A stretch of 64,000 bases of DNA. It comes from Spisula solida. Taxonomy: Eukaryota > Mollusca > Bivalvia > Venerida > Mactridae. Shown one piece after another: positions 47,516-59,547 of the stretch. The stretch covers positions 15,202,720 to 15,266,719 of the forward strand of contig OX365950.1 in NCBI GenBank assembly GCA_947247005.1, read 5' to 3'. Below the pieces are notes generated by a model that had not been told where the DNA came from, made no database searches, and was given only the letters and a program-made list of their open reading frames with translations. Numbering within the stretch: position 1 is the stretch's first letter; every line of letters starts with the position of its first letter. The translations under genes were made by a program, and so were the position numbers.

Positions 47516-49079
47516 GTGTAAGTCATAGTGGAGCCTTCAACTTCGCAATTGTAAGTACAACAACTGATCGACGTATTCAAGTTTATAACGACGACAAAGC
47601 CAGCAGAGAACACACTATGTATAGTGTTGCACTTTAACATATACAAATACTTGATTTTCGCATTTTTACAGACGACCTGTAGTGGTTTAAACACAAATGA
47701 ATCAGATTGCGGACATACGTATTCAAAACGTTACGTGCCAGCACAGTGTTTATTAAATATACATTTATAGGTTTCGACTCATCCTTTTCTTGGCAAACAT
47801 AATTATCACACACTAGATGCCAATCAATAGAGAGTTTCTTAGTAAGTCAAACTAAAGTCTTTTAATGTGTGATCTTTATTTCAAGAATGTGGACCAGGAA
47901 AACCTTATTATAGGTAATTACGTCTCTCAATGTGGGCCTAATTAAATTCAACTTAATTCAATATAGCACAACCAGGGACACAGTGACTGTCTTTATGTGA
48001 ATACATACACCTTATTACATTCCCAACGCAACGCCTATATTTTTTATAGTGTCGCGCCTTTTAATCGATTGATATAGTAAAAATTGCGAATCGCCATTTA
48101 AAAATATTGCAGAGTGGAGCTCCGGTTCATATAGCACATGCAACGCAAGCATTTCTGTATACTGACAACATACAACAGTTGCCGCTATCATCAAAGTCTT
48201 CAAGATTCAAGATTATTTAGATTTTTTTTCCTGCGAAGCATTGCTCTTGGGAACCAGTAGAATAAGAAATTTGTTGTACAAAACGAGTTATTTAAATTTA
48301 TGCCGGTATTAACTTGCTTCATGTTCAACTTCATCATCAATTTTATACTAGAAACTGGCATGTTTTGTAAAACACTCGATGTATATGTGTATGTTGGTTA
48401 TCCGGTATAGATTCGTAAACGGATACAATACTAGAAGTATGTTTATTCAGACATTATAAGAAATATTTCATTCCGTAACAAATGTGTAATCATTGAACTA
48501 AATAACAAGAACAACAGTTCAGGATACAAAATGTTACCACAATATTTGCATTAGAATTGTCTTGAGTGTTCAATGCAATGTCTGTCGGAGCACTCAGGTC
48601 GATGAAACTGAAAATAAAAGGAATGAAACGAAGGTAAGATATATTATGTAGTCGGTATGTTAAATTCATTTCTAAATAGTTGAATCTTGTTTCCTTGTCA
48701 CAATCCATCAACCAATGACGGAAACGTAAAACTAAATTACATTTTGTACTTAACACTATGTTCATCTGAAGTGCATTTCCGATTGCAGTTATAGCATAAT
48801 GTAAGACATAACGTCTACATTACTCTTAGACTCGTATTTACAACATTCAATAAATGGATCCGTGTCACTGTTTAGTGTAACTTTAGTTTCAAACAAAATC
48901 ACTGTCATCTTTAATTTCAGCATTATGCTCTCCAGTCTGATCTGCAAGAGGCATTTAATCGTATTATTTCGTATAATTATTTTCCTTTATTTTCAGTATC
49001 AGATATTAAATCAGAGGCATTATCTAATTTATCTTCTAAATTATTTTTAAAAATTTGCGTTAAATGGGAGTTTTTCCAA
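47516..49079. other. Non-coding stretch, nothing recognised
   Basis: No recognisable domain, inverted repeat or tandem structure. Confidence 0.4.
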
Positions 49080-49745
49080 TTTTTCAATATATATTTTTTA
49101 AACATTGAACGTATAATGAGAAAATATGTGCTAACCACTACATCTCTCACTTTCATAACCAAATTTGCATTAAATACATACGCGAGAATAAGGAAAGTAG
49201 AGGGGAAATATCAAGTTGTACTTTTTTAGCTATTATTTTCACATTGACCTTGACATGACATTGACCTTGACCTCAACTTTGTCATAGAAGTATGTTCATT
49301 TAATGTATACAATCAAATATCCATGCAAATATGAGACAAACATAGTTACGTAAACAAACTAATCACATAATGTCTTAATATGCTAGGGTTTTCGTATGAA
49401 TGCCATCACGTAAAGCATAAAATGACTGTTTATTTTCAAAAAGATACATATTTAATTGAACAAATGGCTTACCATGAGAGAATATTTAATATACTAACCA
49501 ACACAACTATCATTTTTCGTCCAACATGCTTATAAATGCATAAAATGACTGTTTTGACAAAATTTTTATATTTTGAACCAAACAAATGGCCTATAATGAG
49601 AGACTATGTACTAACTGACATAACTATTATTTTTATAATTCAAAACACGTGCAATACTAAGAAAAATATAGAGCAAATATTTATTTTTTGCTATTTTTCC
49701 CACTTTGACCTTGAAATGACCTTGATCTTGACATCAAACTAGTCC
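49080..49745. repeat. Diverged tandem repeat with 'gaccttgac' blocks
   Basis: Similar stretches recur around 49100-49290, 49430-49520 and 49530-49740: 'aatgagagactatgtactaac' or 'gagaaaatatgtgctaacc', then 'cgtgcaatactaagaaaa' or 'cgagaataaggaaag', then 'cactttgaccttgaaatgacc' or 'cacattgaccttgacatgac'. They look like two to three decayed units of an array. Confidence 0.5.
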
Positions 49746-50859
49746 GTGTTGTATGTACTTTTGATGCACATTATCAAATGAACAATATCCATGCAAGTAT
49801 GTGGCAATATATATATATATAACAAAAACTTCACACCAGAACATAGGTTACCGTGTGGTTTCGTAAATTTCTTGGATAGCAAGAGTAGTTGCCCCTTATG
49901 AAAAATCTGCACCACTTTCAGATCTGCCATCCACGTTTTTCTAAAGCCTGAATGTCTATATTATTTGAAAATAACAACAGACTTTTTCTACCAGATGGGG
50001 TAAATGAAAATTGAAAGTCTGGTCACTAGCTCATAGACTAAGGGAGTAGCTCGAATGTACACATCCGAACAAGTGACTATTAACAATTAACGTTCCTTGG
50101 TATAATCCGATTGGATAGTCGTTATACATGTATACTGTTTGTTTATATATTAAGGCATTTTTAAAATAAACCAAAAAAATCAGCTCTTTCACAAACACAG
50201 TACCTATCAAATGGTACATGCTAATGCTCATTACTTAATGATGTGTCTAATAATGCGAGTTGTCCAACAAAAGTGTTAGTTTTATTATTGTTATTAGTGT
50301 GTCAAAAGTGATGGCTGCGGATGCAAAATAAATTTCTCCGGCATCGGCATAACAAGTGTTTGACTTCTCTACAATTGGTATTAAAGAAACATATAAATAA
50401 TATTTGTTTCTTATTGGATTTATTCGAGATAAAACATATTTAAGTCGTTCCAGAATGTGCAAATTCAGCCTTATTGGGGCGTTGCCTTCGTTTTAGCAAT
50501 CACTTTTTCAATCATAAATATATCCTATTGTACACCAATGGATTCTTCAAACCGATTTAGCCAACTATTTCACCGTCTGTTAACGTACATTACAGTCACA
50601 TTATAGCATTTCTACGCAATTATACCGCCGTGTAAACTTTAAATAGTTTTCGAGGCTGATTGCAAGCAGATGCTTTAACCATATTAGGGTACAATATCGA
50701 GTTATTTCTCATGGTTTATTGAATCTTGTTTAGCACAATTACATGTATGAAAGTAGTAGATTAATACAGTTATAATAAATGATGTAATATGCAGTTTAGT
50801 TTAGACATTGATTAATCAGTTCAAATTATAATCACATGGAAAAAGCGTACAACGTGATT
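49746..50859. other. Non-coding stretch, nothing recognised
   Basis: Contains a short AT dinucleotide run near 49808-49820. No gene was seen. Confidence 0.4.
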
Positions 50860-51400
50860 TTACTAGAGCTATCGCCATTCGGCAGAATAATAAGACCTTT
50901 GCGTGGCAAAATTCATTGCAGCTAAATATTTGCTTTATGCATATCTTTATATTTAGGTTATTCATCTTCGAAAGTTAAAATGAAATCCTGTTCAAACTGT
51001 AGCAGCAGTTGTGTTCAAAAGAATGTTTCACTACATTATATATATCGTGTTTTACAGAACAAAGAGCTGTAATTGTGGCAAAAATCCTTGCTTTGCATCT
51101 ATTATTTCCTGTTAAGGTTGTTCATGTGTAAAATTTTGAAGACAATACTGTCAAAACTGTTGTGTCCTCATGAATGTTTCACTATAATTTTAAATAGTAA
51201 ATAAGAGAAAAAAAGGCCATAAATCGGGCCAAAATCATCTCAGCGCAATGTCTTACCCACGTGCACATTCAATTATTAAGGTTGTCCATGTGTATAAGTT
51301 TGCAAACATGTAGGAGGGTTGCGTTCACAAGAATGCGTGTACGGTCTGACGAACGGACAAGATGAATCCAGTAACCCCCTTACAATTTGATATGGTCAGA
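50860..51400 (+). repeat. Decayed relative of the 'gggccataa' tandem repeat
   Basis: Three units contain 'aggttattcat' or 'aaggttgttcatgtgta', 'caagaatg' or 'catgaatgtttcacta', and 'ggccataaatcgggccaaaa', ending 'cggacaagatgaatccagta'. Layout and wording resemble 30030-30690. Confidence 0.5.
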
Positions 51401-52944
51401 GCAGTTAATTTAAATATTATTAAAATTTAAATTTTGTAAATAATTGTCGAAACTTAGATATTACATGATATAACATCAAACTTGACGTAGATATTATGTC
51501 CACAAGTATTATATACAAGTTAAGTACAGATTGGATTATAAATATCGAAATTACAGACTACAACATGTAAAACATACATTTTCAATGATGGAATACATTG
51601 TGATCGAAAAGAAAACTTTATGTTTTTACGACGCATCTAAACTCCAAGTTTCAGTTCGATAGTCTAAAACTAGATCCTTGGAGTTTATATCAAGGTCCGA
51701 TATTATTTACTTTAACCCCAAGACAAATCAACATTATAAACCATGCCATTGTACAACAACCAGTGTTACTGATCTCCCTACACGCCCATGCTGTAAGAAT
51801 GTAAGATATTTAAGATAGATTAGTCTACAGCGTGTCAAAAGCTTCCATACATACAGTGTTATGTACTAGTACTTCATCAGACTTTGAAGTCTTAGCAGAA
51901 CGTGTGTGTCAAGTTATATATAGTCCCACATGATCGATGCTGCTGGTAAATCCTTGTTTTGCAGATATGTTGAATCTAGAGATAACGATAAAGAATATAC
52001 AAAAGACAATAAGCAATTTATATTTCACGACTTACAAATGCATTACCAACACAATAACCTTAATATGTATTATTTTAAACCTCATATTTAACATTTAATG
52101 CATTTTGAATGTTTTACTATAGAAAGCTTAGTTAAAAATTGTCAAAAAAATACATGACAGTTTGTAGTAAACTTTCATTGCTAACATCAAATTATTACAT
52201 TCAACCATTACCATAAAACATAGAAAATGTATGAAATCCTCAGTTACTATTATGGTAAAGGATAAGTTCACAAAATAGGGAGAACTATCAACATTATATA
52301 GCCGCATACTATCCCGATTTATCGTTAAAACTATTTCTGCATGGTGATTAAGTAATAGTCAAATCTACCATTAGATACTTAATATATATTCTGTACAACT
52401 CGAGGCAATTCATTATAAAAATGATTACAAATGAGGTTACGTCTTCTTTGCTTGCCAACCGGTAGATTTGTGCACAAGTAGACACACACAGTTTAAACGC
52501 GCACTAAGAATGTAATAAAATCTGATATTCCATATTTTCAACGGTATGTCTATGTATTAGCCAGTGATCAACTCGTCAGGAGGACACAATGCATAGTAAA
52601 ACCGATAGCCACGGGTCAGCAGTACCCTTAGCGTAGTGCTGTAAGTAATGACAAGCCTCTTATGACAATAAATACAAATACTAGACTAATGGCGTCTGAT
52701 TTATTAAGGATTATTGTTGTTATTGACGTGGCTCCCTGTTAGTTATAAATCGCCTTTACTTTAGAAACATATTCTGTCACCTGAACATGTGAGATTAATG
52801 ATCATGTTTTTTAAATGGACTTTTATAATACCGGTTCTTAGTGGTTTTGAGGTAATTTTCTAAATCAACAATGACAAGAAGAGTCTGGTGTCTAATTGGA
52901 TCAGTGTGTAGATATACTATGATAGATGTTGTAAAAGATAATAT
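51401..52944. other. Non-coding stretch, nothing recognised
   Basis: AT-rich with no domain in any frame. Confidence 0.4.
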
Positions 52945-53110
52945 CAAGTCTGGGAAGGCAGCACCCTTAACCAGCCGAACACAGAAAACATAAAAACATT
53001 TACAACACAATGCCCAACACACAACTGAACGAGAAAATGATCCGCCTACGTCCCAGCTGTCTAAAAGCTGAATAAACTTGTTTCAGCAATCATACAAAAA
53101 GCTAAACGTC
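52945..53110 (+). repeat. Dispersed short repeat 'aaggcagcac', near-complete copy
   Basis: Reads 'gggaaggcagcacccttaac', 'cagccgaacacagaaaac', 'caacacaatgcccaacac' and 'gaacgagaaaatgatccg'. It matches 5138-5300. Confidence 0.6.
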
Positions 53111-53149
53111 CAAGCTGAACAAGAGTTATCACTAGAGTGATGAATCATA

Positions 53150-53520
53150 CCCCGCAGCACTGCCTTGACACAGGAATATTATCTAAAACTAAAGTATTGC
53201 ATAACTGTACAACCATGGGTCTTGCGCATAACACACCATCTTGATGTGGTGAACATTCGTACGGAGCAATGTTAATTCAATAAAGTTACAGAGCGGACAT
53301 GACTTGCATGAATATATAACCTTTGACGTCTACGTGTGACCTTTGAGGTAGGGGCATGTTTATTGTACATGGCACAGCGTCTTGGTGTAGTGAACATGTG
53401 TACCAAGCCATTTTAAAATCCAGCAAGAAACGACAAAGTTACAGAGCGGACACGGTTTTGCTAACAGACCAACAAACTGACCGACAGACATAGTGAATCC
53501 AGTATACGCCCCTTTAAACT
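53150..53520 (+). repeat. Relative of the 'gaccttt' tandem array
   Basis: Two units share 'gtagtgaacat', 'aaagttacagagcggacatg' and 'cctttgacgtctacgtgtga', and the array ends 'ccgacagacatagtgaatcc'. The style matches 8380-9255. Confidence 0.5.
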
Positions 53521-53599
53521 TCTGCTTCTGCTTTTTGTAAGTATGTGTTTGTTGCCAATTTTACTTAGCCAAAACAGTTCAATTTTCCCAGAGAGCTGT

Positions 53600-54205
53600 T
53601 CTTGACATCACTTTCGATCACCCGCCAACATTTTGAACCATTTGTTTTTGAGTTAATATTCAGATTGGCTGGAGTTTGGCAAATTCTGTTATGGCTTTGG
53701 CGAGTCTGGCGTGGTTTTAATGTATTTTCCTGCTCCATTGTCTTTGCTTTAGACACTTCTAAGACATGTAAAATAGTCAATTACTTCAAGAGGATTTCCG
53801 GTTGTTTGTATAATCTCAGGAGGTGCGTTGATGGTCATTATCTTGGTCAGCATGTGAGTTCCGTCATTTGGTATTTTCTTGTAATTGGGCATGATTGCTG
53901 GATAGTTCAGCAAGGTTGTCAGGAATGTCTTAATTTTAAAGATGGTCCGCTGTATACCTCTCGATTGCTGGAATATCAACCCAATAATTCTCGGACCGGG
54001 AAGGATTCCCATTTTCACCAAAAACTCGATTTGTTGTGTCAATGTTGAACGCGCAATCTTTTTGTAGCTTACCAATCATCACACCGCTGTTTGTGGTACA
54101 TAATTGCATGTAATAAATAAACACCAATTTGTTCGGCGATTCATAATTAAACAAATATCGAAGTACGAGGCGGCAGGAAGGTTGGTAACGTGCGGGAATG
54201 ATCAT
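53600..54205 (-). pseudogene. Possible retroelement reverse-transcriptase remnant, uncertain
   Basis: Three overlapping minus-strand frames (53936-54205, 53749-54075, 53565-53780) are longer than the local background. One contains STLTQQIEFLVKMGILPGP and, further on, FKIKTFLTTLL. The wording 'LTxxQxIEFLG...L.....K......L..LL' occurs in RT regions of tyrosine-recombinase (DIRS/Ngaro-like) and some other retroelements. No FADD-like catalytic box and no recombinase were found. The similarity could be chance, so the class is left open. Confidence 0.25.
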
Positions 54206-55277
54206 CTAGGGAACTGTTTACCCTTGTATAAACTAAACAACTATTTTGATAAAGTGACGCGAGGTAAATGCATGCTAAACAACGATAGACTCCTGAATGT
54301 CTGATTAATGGGATACATGGTGCCATTATTGTAATCAAGCACGGGTATTGCGTAACACAATATATAAAAGACAGCAATTAACTTAATTCTGGGCTTGCGG
54401 TTCTAATTTAAGGTAACCGTTTTCAAATCAGACAAAGTAATAGTCTGTGTGCGTAATATATACATGTATACTACACAAACTTTGATAAGGGTAAGACTTC
54501 ATATTAAATCGTTATGTTATATCTGCTATATTGTAACCGAATAAAGATTATTTTAGAAGCTGGTGTTTAAATTCTGATGAGTTCAACCTCTCTAAAATGT
54601 TGTGCTGCTTTCAAGCCTCTGATATAACAGAATTCGATCCGACTTTTGGCATTCTGTGTCCAACACAATATGAGAATGGAAAACGGACAATAATTGCTGG
54701 CTTATCCAATAACCAGAAAAAAGACATTGCAATACATGCCAAATGCATAAAATGAAGTTGTAAAAATGTAACAGCAGATCAGATGGCAATTTAATATTTG
54801 CGTAACGTTTTCTTCATTGGGTTTGTTCAGTTAACGTGACGCGAACATGAATACTGACTTTTTGACCCTAATCAATATTTGAGTAGTATAATTAAATTTT
54901 AATAGTGTACGATTCTTTGCCCTAAAAGGTCAGACATTGAAGTTGTCTGGTGTAGATTGTGATCAGAGAGGTGGCTAATTTGGTGTAATGAACATACAGT
55001 GTAACATCTCAGGAACGTCCTCCCCAACAGAGCAACGACCTCTCTAACCAACATAATCATCTTCGTCCAAAACTAATCATTTACTATATAGAACAAAGTC
55101 ACCATCGCACCTACGTGGACATCCTGAATAATACAAAATTTAACCAGACACTTTCCTGAATGTTTATATTAAGAAACAATTCCAGAATGTGTTGACACAG
55201 ACGTATAGACAGCTCATTCTTTTGAGTGAGCTTTATATCAGTAAATTATTTAAGAATAAAGATGCTTACACAATGTA
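54206..55277. other. Non-coding stretch, nothing recognised
   Basis: No domain or repeat recognised. Confidence 0.4.
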
Positions 55278-56213
55278 CGATGGTCATCCGTAAAGTTCTA
55301 GGAAAGTATCATTGTGAAAATATACGTTAATTCATAAACATAAATATGACATTTCCTAAAACTAATATATATTCGTGATTAACAAACGAAATATTTAGCA
55401 AGAATTTTAACACGTAACAAGTTTACATTACTTTGAAATTAATAATATTATATAGCGTCCTGACGTTAGAGTCAAACTAGCTTATCATTATTGTCAAAAA
55501 ACTGTCTATCACATGTTATGCATTAACGATGTCGCTATATCTAATTATCATAAATCTGTCAGTTTCACAAACATGGATATATGATTAAAACAGTTTGTAC
55601 ATCTCTCTGAGTTTATTAGAATTCCCGGATTGTTTCCAACATATTTCCCCTTGTATACGATGAAAGACGGCAAACTCTATTAGTCAAGTCTGGACTGTAT
55701 GTAATCAACCCATTCAAAGCCAACGAAACACAATGTCCAATAGGGCCTTAACCCATAGGTGTTATTGATACTTCTCAGAACATCTGAGCATTTGAAGTGA
55801 ATTAAAATGTATTTGTAGATACATATAATGGCTCGTGAGGTGCTCCGTACGGTTTGACGTCGACGTCCCAGACAGTGAGCGTCGAAACTCTGGTGCGACG
55901 TATTTCGTTAAATAATTTTATCATTTATCGAGATTTGAGGACAAACATCACGAATAATATATTTCAAGTCTTGAGGAATTTTAGGTTATTGGTGCTATCT
56001 AAAAAGAGATACGGTGATTGATTGATGAGGAACGTAATAACATAAAGTTTAAATAAACTTTGGACTGCTCCGTCGTTAGCAACGATAACCTGCGCATTTG
56101 TTAACTCCGCAATATTAATTTGCCATATTCAAAGTCAATACATAAAATTTAAAATTATAGAAAATCTTTTACTAAGTTTTTTTTTAGCTGTCCTACTTTA
56201 CGGATGACCCTCG
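55278..56213. mobile_element. Mariner-type non-autonomous element
   Basis: The left end TACGATGGTCATCCGTAAAG and the right end CTTTACGGATGACCCTCGTA are inverted repeats of ~21 bp with one mismatch, overlapping a TA at each side (55276-55277, 56214-56215). A 'TACGAGGGTCATCC' terminus is typical of mariner elements. The interior of ~0.9 kb shows no transposase in any frame. Confidence 0.75.
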
Positions 56214-57925
56214 TAAAGTGTCTTGATGACACACACTTCAGCTACAATGATGTCGTACCAAAATTATGATGACAAACCAGACTGTGTAAACAGCGCCACG
56301 AAACAGAAAAAGCAGATAATTAAAGACACAAAACGAATACCAGAATGAAACACATGTACCATAAATACAAGCCACATTGATAAACAAAATGAACAAGAAA
56401 AATTTAACTTGACAGCTACAGAAATACGAAATCCGACTTCGACAGTCTACGTGTCCGATTCTACTCTAAAAAAGGTTTGTACATATAATAACATCTGATC
56501 AAGCTTTATAGTTGCTGTATTACGCACCTTTACATTCCAAAACAACGTTTTATGTCACCTGAGCGTGTTAGACACAGTGTGCCGTATGTTTTAACACCAG
56601 TCTGTGTCCGTTTTGAGGTTACGTTCTTAACGAACATTGACATCATGTTGGTGTTAATGTACTGATAGAAAACAATGTAGTGCATAAAAAAGAGAAGTCC
56701 ATTAGGGTAATTCATCAGAGGGACGTCCTCAATCCCTATTTCTGTTATACAACAGCCATGACAATTGACGTAATGGGTATTAAGATAATCAGAAACATTA
56801 CCAACATTCTCTTCCACAAACAACTGACATATCGATTAACCACCACGTTTGTTGTTAAAGAATTATACGTACAATATATACCTATAATTCACCGGAGATA
56901 ACTGTAACCTTATTTATAAACAAACATGGGTAATGTAAATATGGTGTTGAACTAGGTGACATCAACTAGAGCTTCCCTACATTAGAAACAGAAAGACATA
57001 CTTTTAGGTAAACTTGACTTTGTTGTCATTCACGCAAGAATAAACAACATATCAAATGCTGATAATCCAAAAGACATATTTAAACAATTTAAGAAAGAAA
57101 ATATATCGCCATAGACACCACCTGTCACTTTCCTGCGTGTATGATAACAAAACATCCTTTGATCTAACCTTGATCCCAGATGAAGTCCATGTGACATGGA
57201 AAGGAACAACTGTTCTAACTGACCAGTAAAAACAGTTATTCACAAAGTACGCCGGAATAAAAACAGCAAACATGACTACATCTTCTGCAAACGTCGTCAG
57301 GACGTGAATACAAATTGGAACAACAATCAACGCTATCTATCCAAGACACCACAACAAAACCAGCCACTAGATAACATCCTGAATGATGATGCATCCATAC
57401 ATAAAGATACCTAAAGAACAACACATGGAGTAGACAACTACTAATTACCTCGTTACTTGTTGGGAAATTATTTAGATATTCTAGACACTATAATTATGTA
57501 ATTAATTAAGTGCTGAAAATAATTATGTAGTAAATGACAATGATATGAAGAAGAAAACATATTTCAAGAAACATGGACTTTTTTCATCTTAATATAGCAC
57601 AGAGAATTTGACATGATCCTGACCTTTATGCATGAATATATTACAAGGTTCTTGCGTTGAATATATAAATTTCCGCGGGCAAACCGTGCAATATCGGTCC
57701 TTTAGATTTGTGTTGGTATTACACCTCGAGCGTCTTCGTGATACTTTCCGCTTATAAAAATATACAACCGGGATTATAAATATAGACAAGAAATCAGCTG
57801 TTAAATTATGCTAATTCAAGTTCGAGAGTCCTGTCAAATTCTCTGGACTATACTCATGATTCATTTCCAAAATTTGACGAATTGAATCGAAGATTTTGAG
57901 TAAATATTTAGGACATGAAAACATT

Positions 57926-58303
57926 AAAGTGTTATGTATGTGTGAATCATTTTTAAACACTTAATTAAATGATGGTGAGTTTCAATTAAATAACTTCAAC
58001 ACTGTTCGACGTGATAGGCCAACCAATGGAGAAGGTTTGTTTACATAGGTGAACTGTAATCTCCAATGCTCACAAAGACTAGACATTGAAAGAGCAAATG
58101 GAGAAGCGATTTGCATACACGCAGAAACCATTCCTCATCGGTCATATTTACCGACCACAATCATCTAATAGTAGTTGGAATGAGGAACTAGAAAAACTTC
58201 GTGAACATATATACCAAATGTACTCCGAAAACAAAGAACTTAATATCTTGACAGGCGACACTAATTTCAACATTGTAAACTCTGAAATAGTAAACATTTC
58301 TTG
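57926..58303 (+). pseudogene. LINE AP-endonuclease fragment, copy 1
   Basis: Translation gives KVLCMCESFLN, a stop, then VRRDRPTNGEGLF, then (in the frame from 58086) a stretch with FLIGHIYRPQSSN and ILTGDTNFNIVN. These match successive AP-endonuclease landmarks in LINEs: 'iCETfL', 'RkDR...GGGv', 'i.iG.iYRPP' and 'GDfNid'. Stops and a frame change make it non-functional. No reverse transcriptase follows; instead the sequence passes within ~200 bp to a LINE-like 3' tail at 58507-58535, so the element is internally deleted. Confidence 0.75.
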
Positions 58304-58796
58304 AAATAATATAACAAATGCTTTCAATGTAAAACCCACCAGAGTAAAAGCACATGCGACAGGTCAAAACTATCGACTTATAAAATCGTTGTATTTTGTT
58401 GTTGTATTTTTGACTGTTTATTGTTTAATATGTCAAACTATATCTGCACACATTTTTTTGACATAGAGGCTTACAGGGAAGACTGGACTTGCCCAACAGT
58501 GACGTCTCTTAAAATAAAGTCGTTATTATTATTATTCAAATTGGTGAAAGGGCAGCGTACCTTGGACTGAGTTGCTATCTTAGACTGGCATATAAATATA
58601 CACGTCACTGTAAAAGCCAAGGGCGGAATATTAATGAAACCCGCATAATCTATATCGCTCTCTCGTAGCTAATATCAATTACCAATAATTTTAGAAGACA
58701 CGCTATATTCCACTGGTACGGAGCGATGTCAAAGTCCATTAGGGTAATTCATCAGCGAGAAGTACTTAACCCCTATTTCTGTTAAACAATTGACTT

Positions 58797-59110
58797 TGAG
58801 TTTCAATTAAATAACTTCAGCATATTCGACGTGATAGGCCAGCCAATGGAGAAGGGTTGGTTACTCATTTGAACTGAAATCTCCATTGCTCACAATGACT
58901 AAGCCTTTAAAGAGAAAAATATAGAAGCCATTTGGCTAGAAATACGTTCGTCTAAGCAGAAACTATTCATCTGTGGTCATATTTACCGACCACAATCATC
59001 TAATAATAAAAGTCTTCAACAAATATACTCCGAAAACAAGGACTTATCTTGACATGCAACACTAATTTCAACATTGTAAACTCTGAAATAGTAAAACTGT
59101 CTTGGAATAA
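58797..59110 (+). pseudogene. LINE AP-endonuclease fragment, copy 2
   Basis: Diverged duplicate of 57926-58303. It preserves the IEAIWLEIRSSKQKLFICGH block lost in copy 1, followed by IYRPQSSN, and then decays ('ttatcttgacatgcaacact' in place of the GDTNF region). The 3' tail follows at 59327-59352. The two copies differ by several small indels. Confidence 0.7.
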
Positions 59111-59547
59111 TATAACACATGCTTTCAATCTGAAACAATTGATAGACATACCCACCAGTGTCAACAACCTGTGTCAGGCTGAAACTATCGACTTATAAAA
59201 TCGTTATATTTTGTTGTTGTACTTTTGACTGTTTATTGTTTATGTCATAATATATCTGTATACATGTTTTTATGCCATAGCAGTTCACAGGGAAGAATGG
59301 ACTTGCCCAACTGTGTCGTCTCTGAAAATAAAGTCTTTATTATTATTATACAAGTTGTTGAAAGAGCAGCGTACCTTTGACTGAGTTGCTATCTTAGACT
59401 GGCATATCAATATACAAGTCGCTGTAAAAGCGGAATATTAATGAAACCCGCATAATCTATATCGCTCTCTCGTAGCTAATTCCAATTTCCAATAATATTA
59501 GAAGACACGCTATATTCTATATTAAGCGGAGTACGTCTTCCCACTTA

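Larger units (their letters stand above)
56693..59520 (+). repeat. Imperfect tandem duplication carrying LINE fragments
   Basis: The block 'agtccattagggtaattcat' occurs at ~56695 and ~58735. A second block (57974-58711), containing 'ttaccgaccacaatcatcta' and 'cgcataatctatatcgctct', recurs as 58797-59516, about 835 bp downstream at the endonuclease part. Copy 2 appears to be a copy of ~56.69-58.71 kb lacking ~1.2 kb (about 56766-57970). Each copy joins a LINE endonuclease fragment to a 3' tail ending 'aaaataaagt..ttattattattat'. Confidence 0.75.

Noticed and set aside
53602..54048. 148-codon plus-strand frame
   Set aside because: No domain; it lies antisense to a possible retroelement remnant and has no supporting context.
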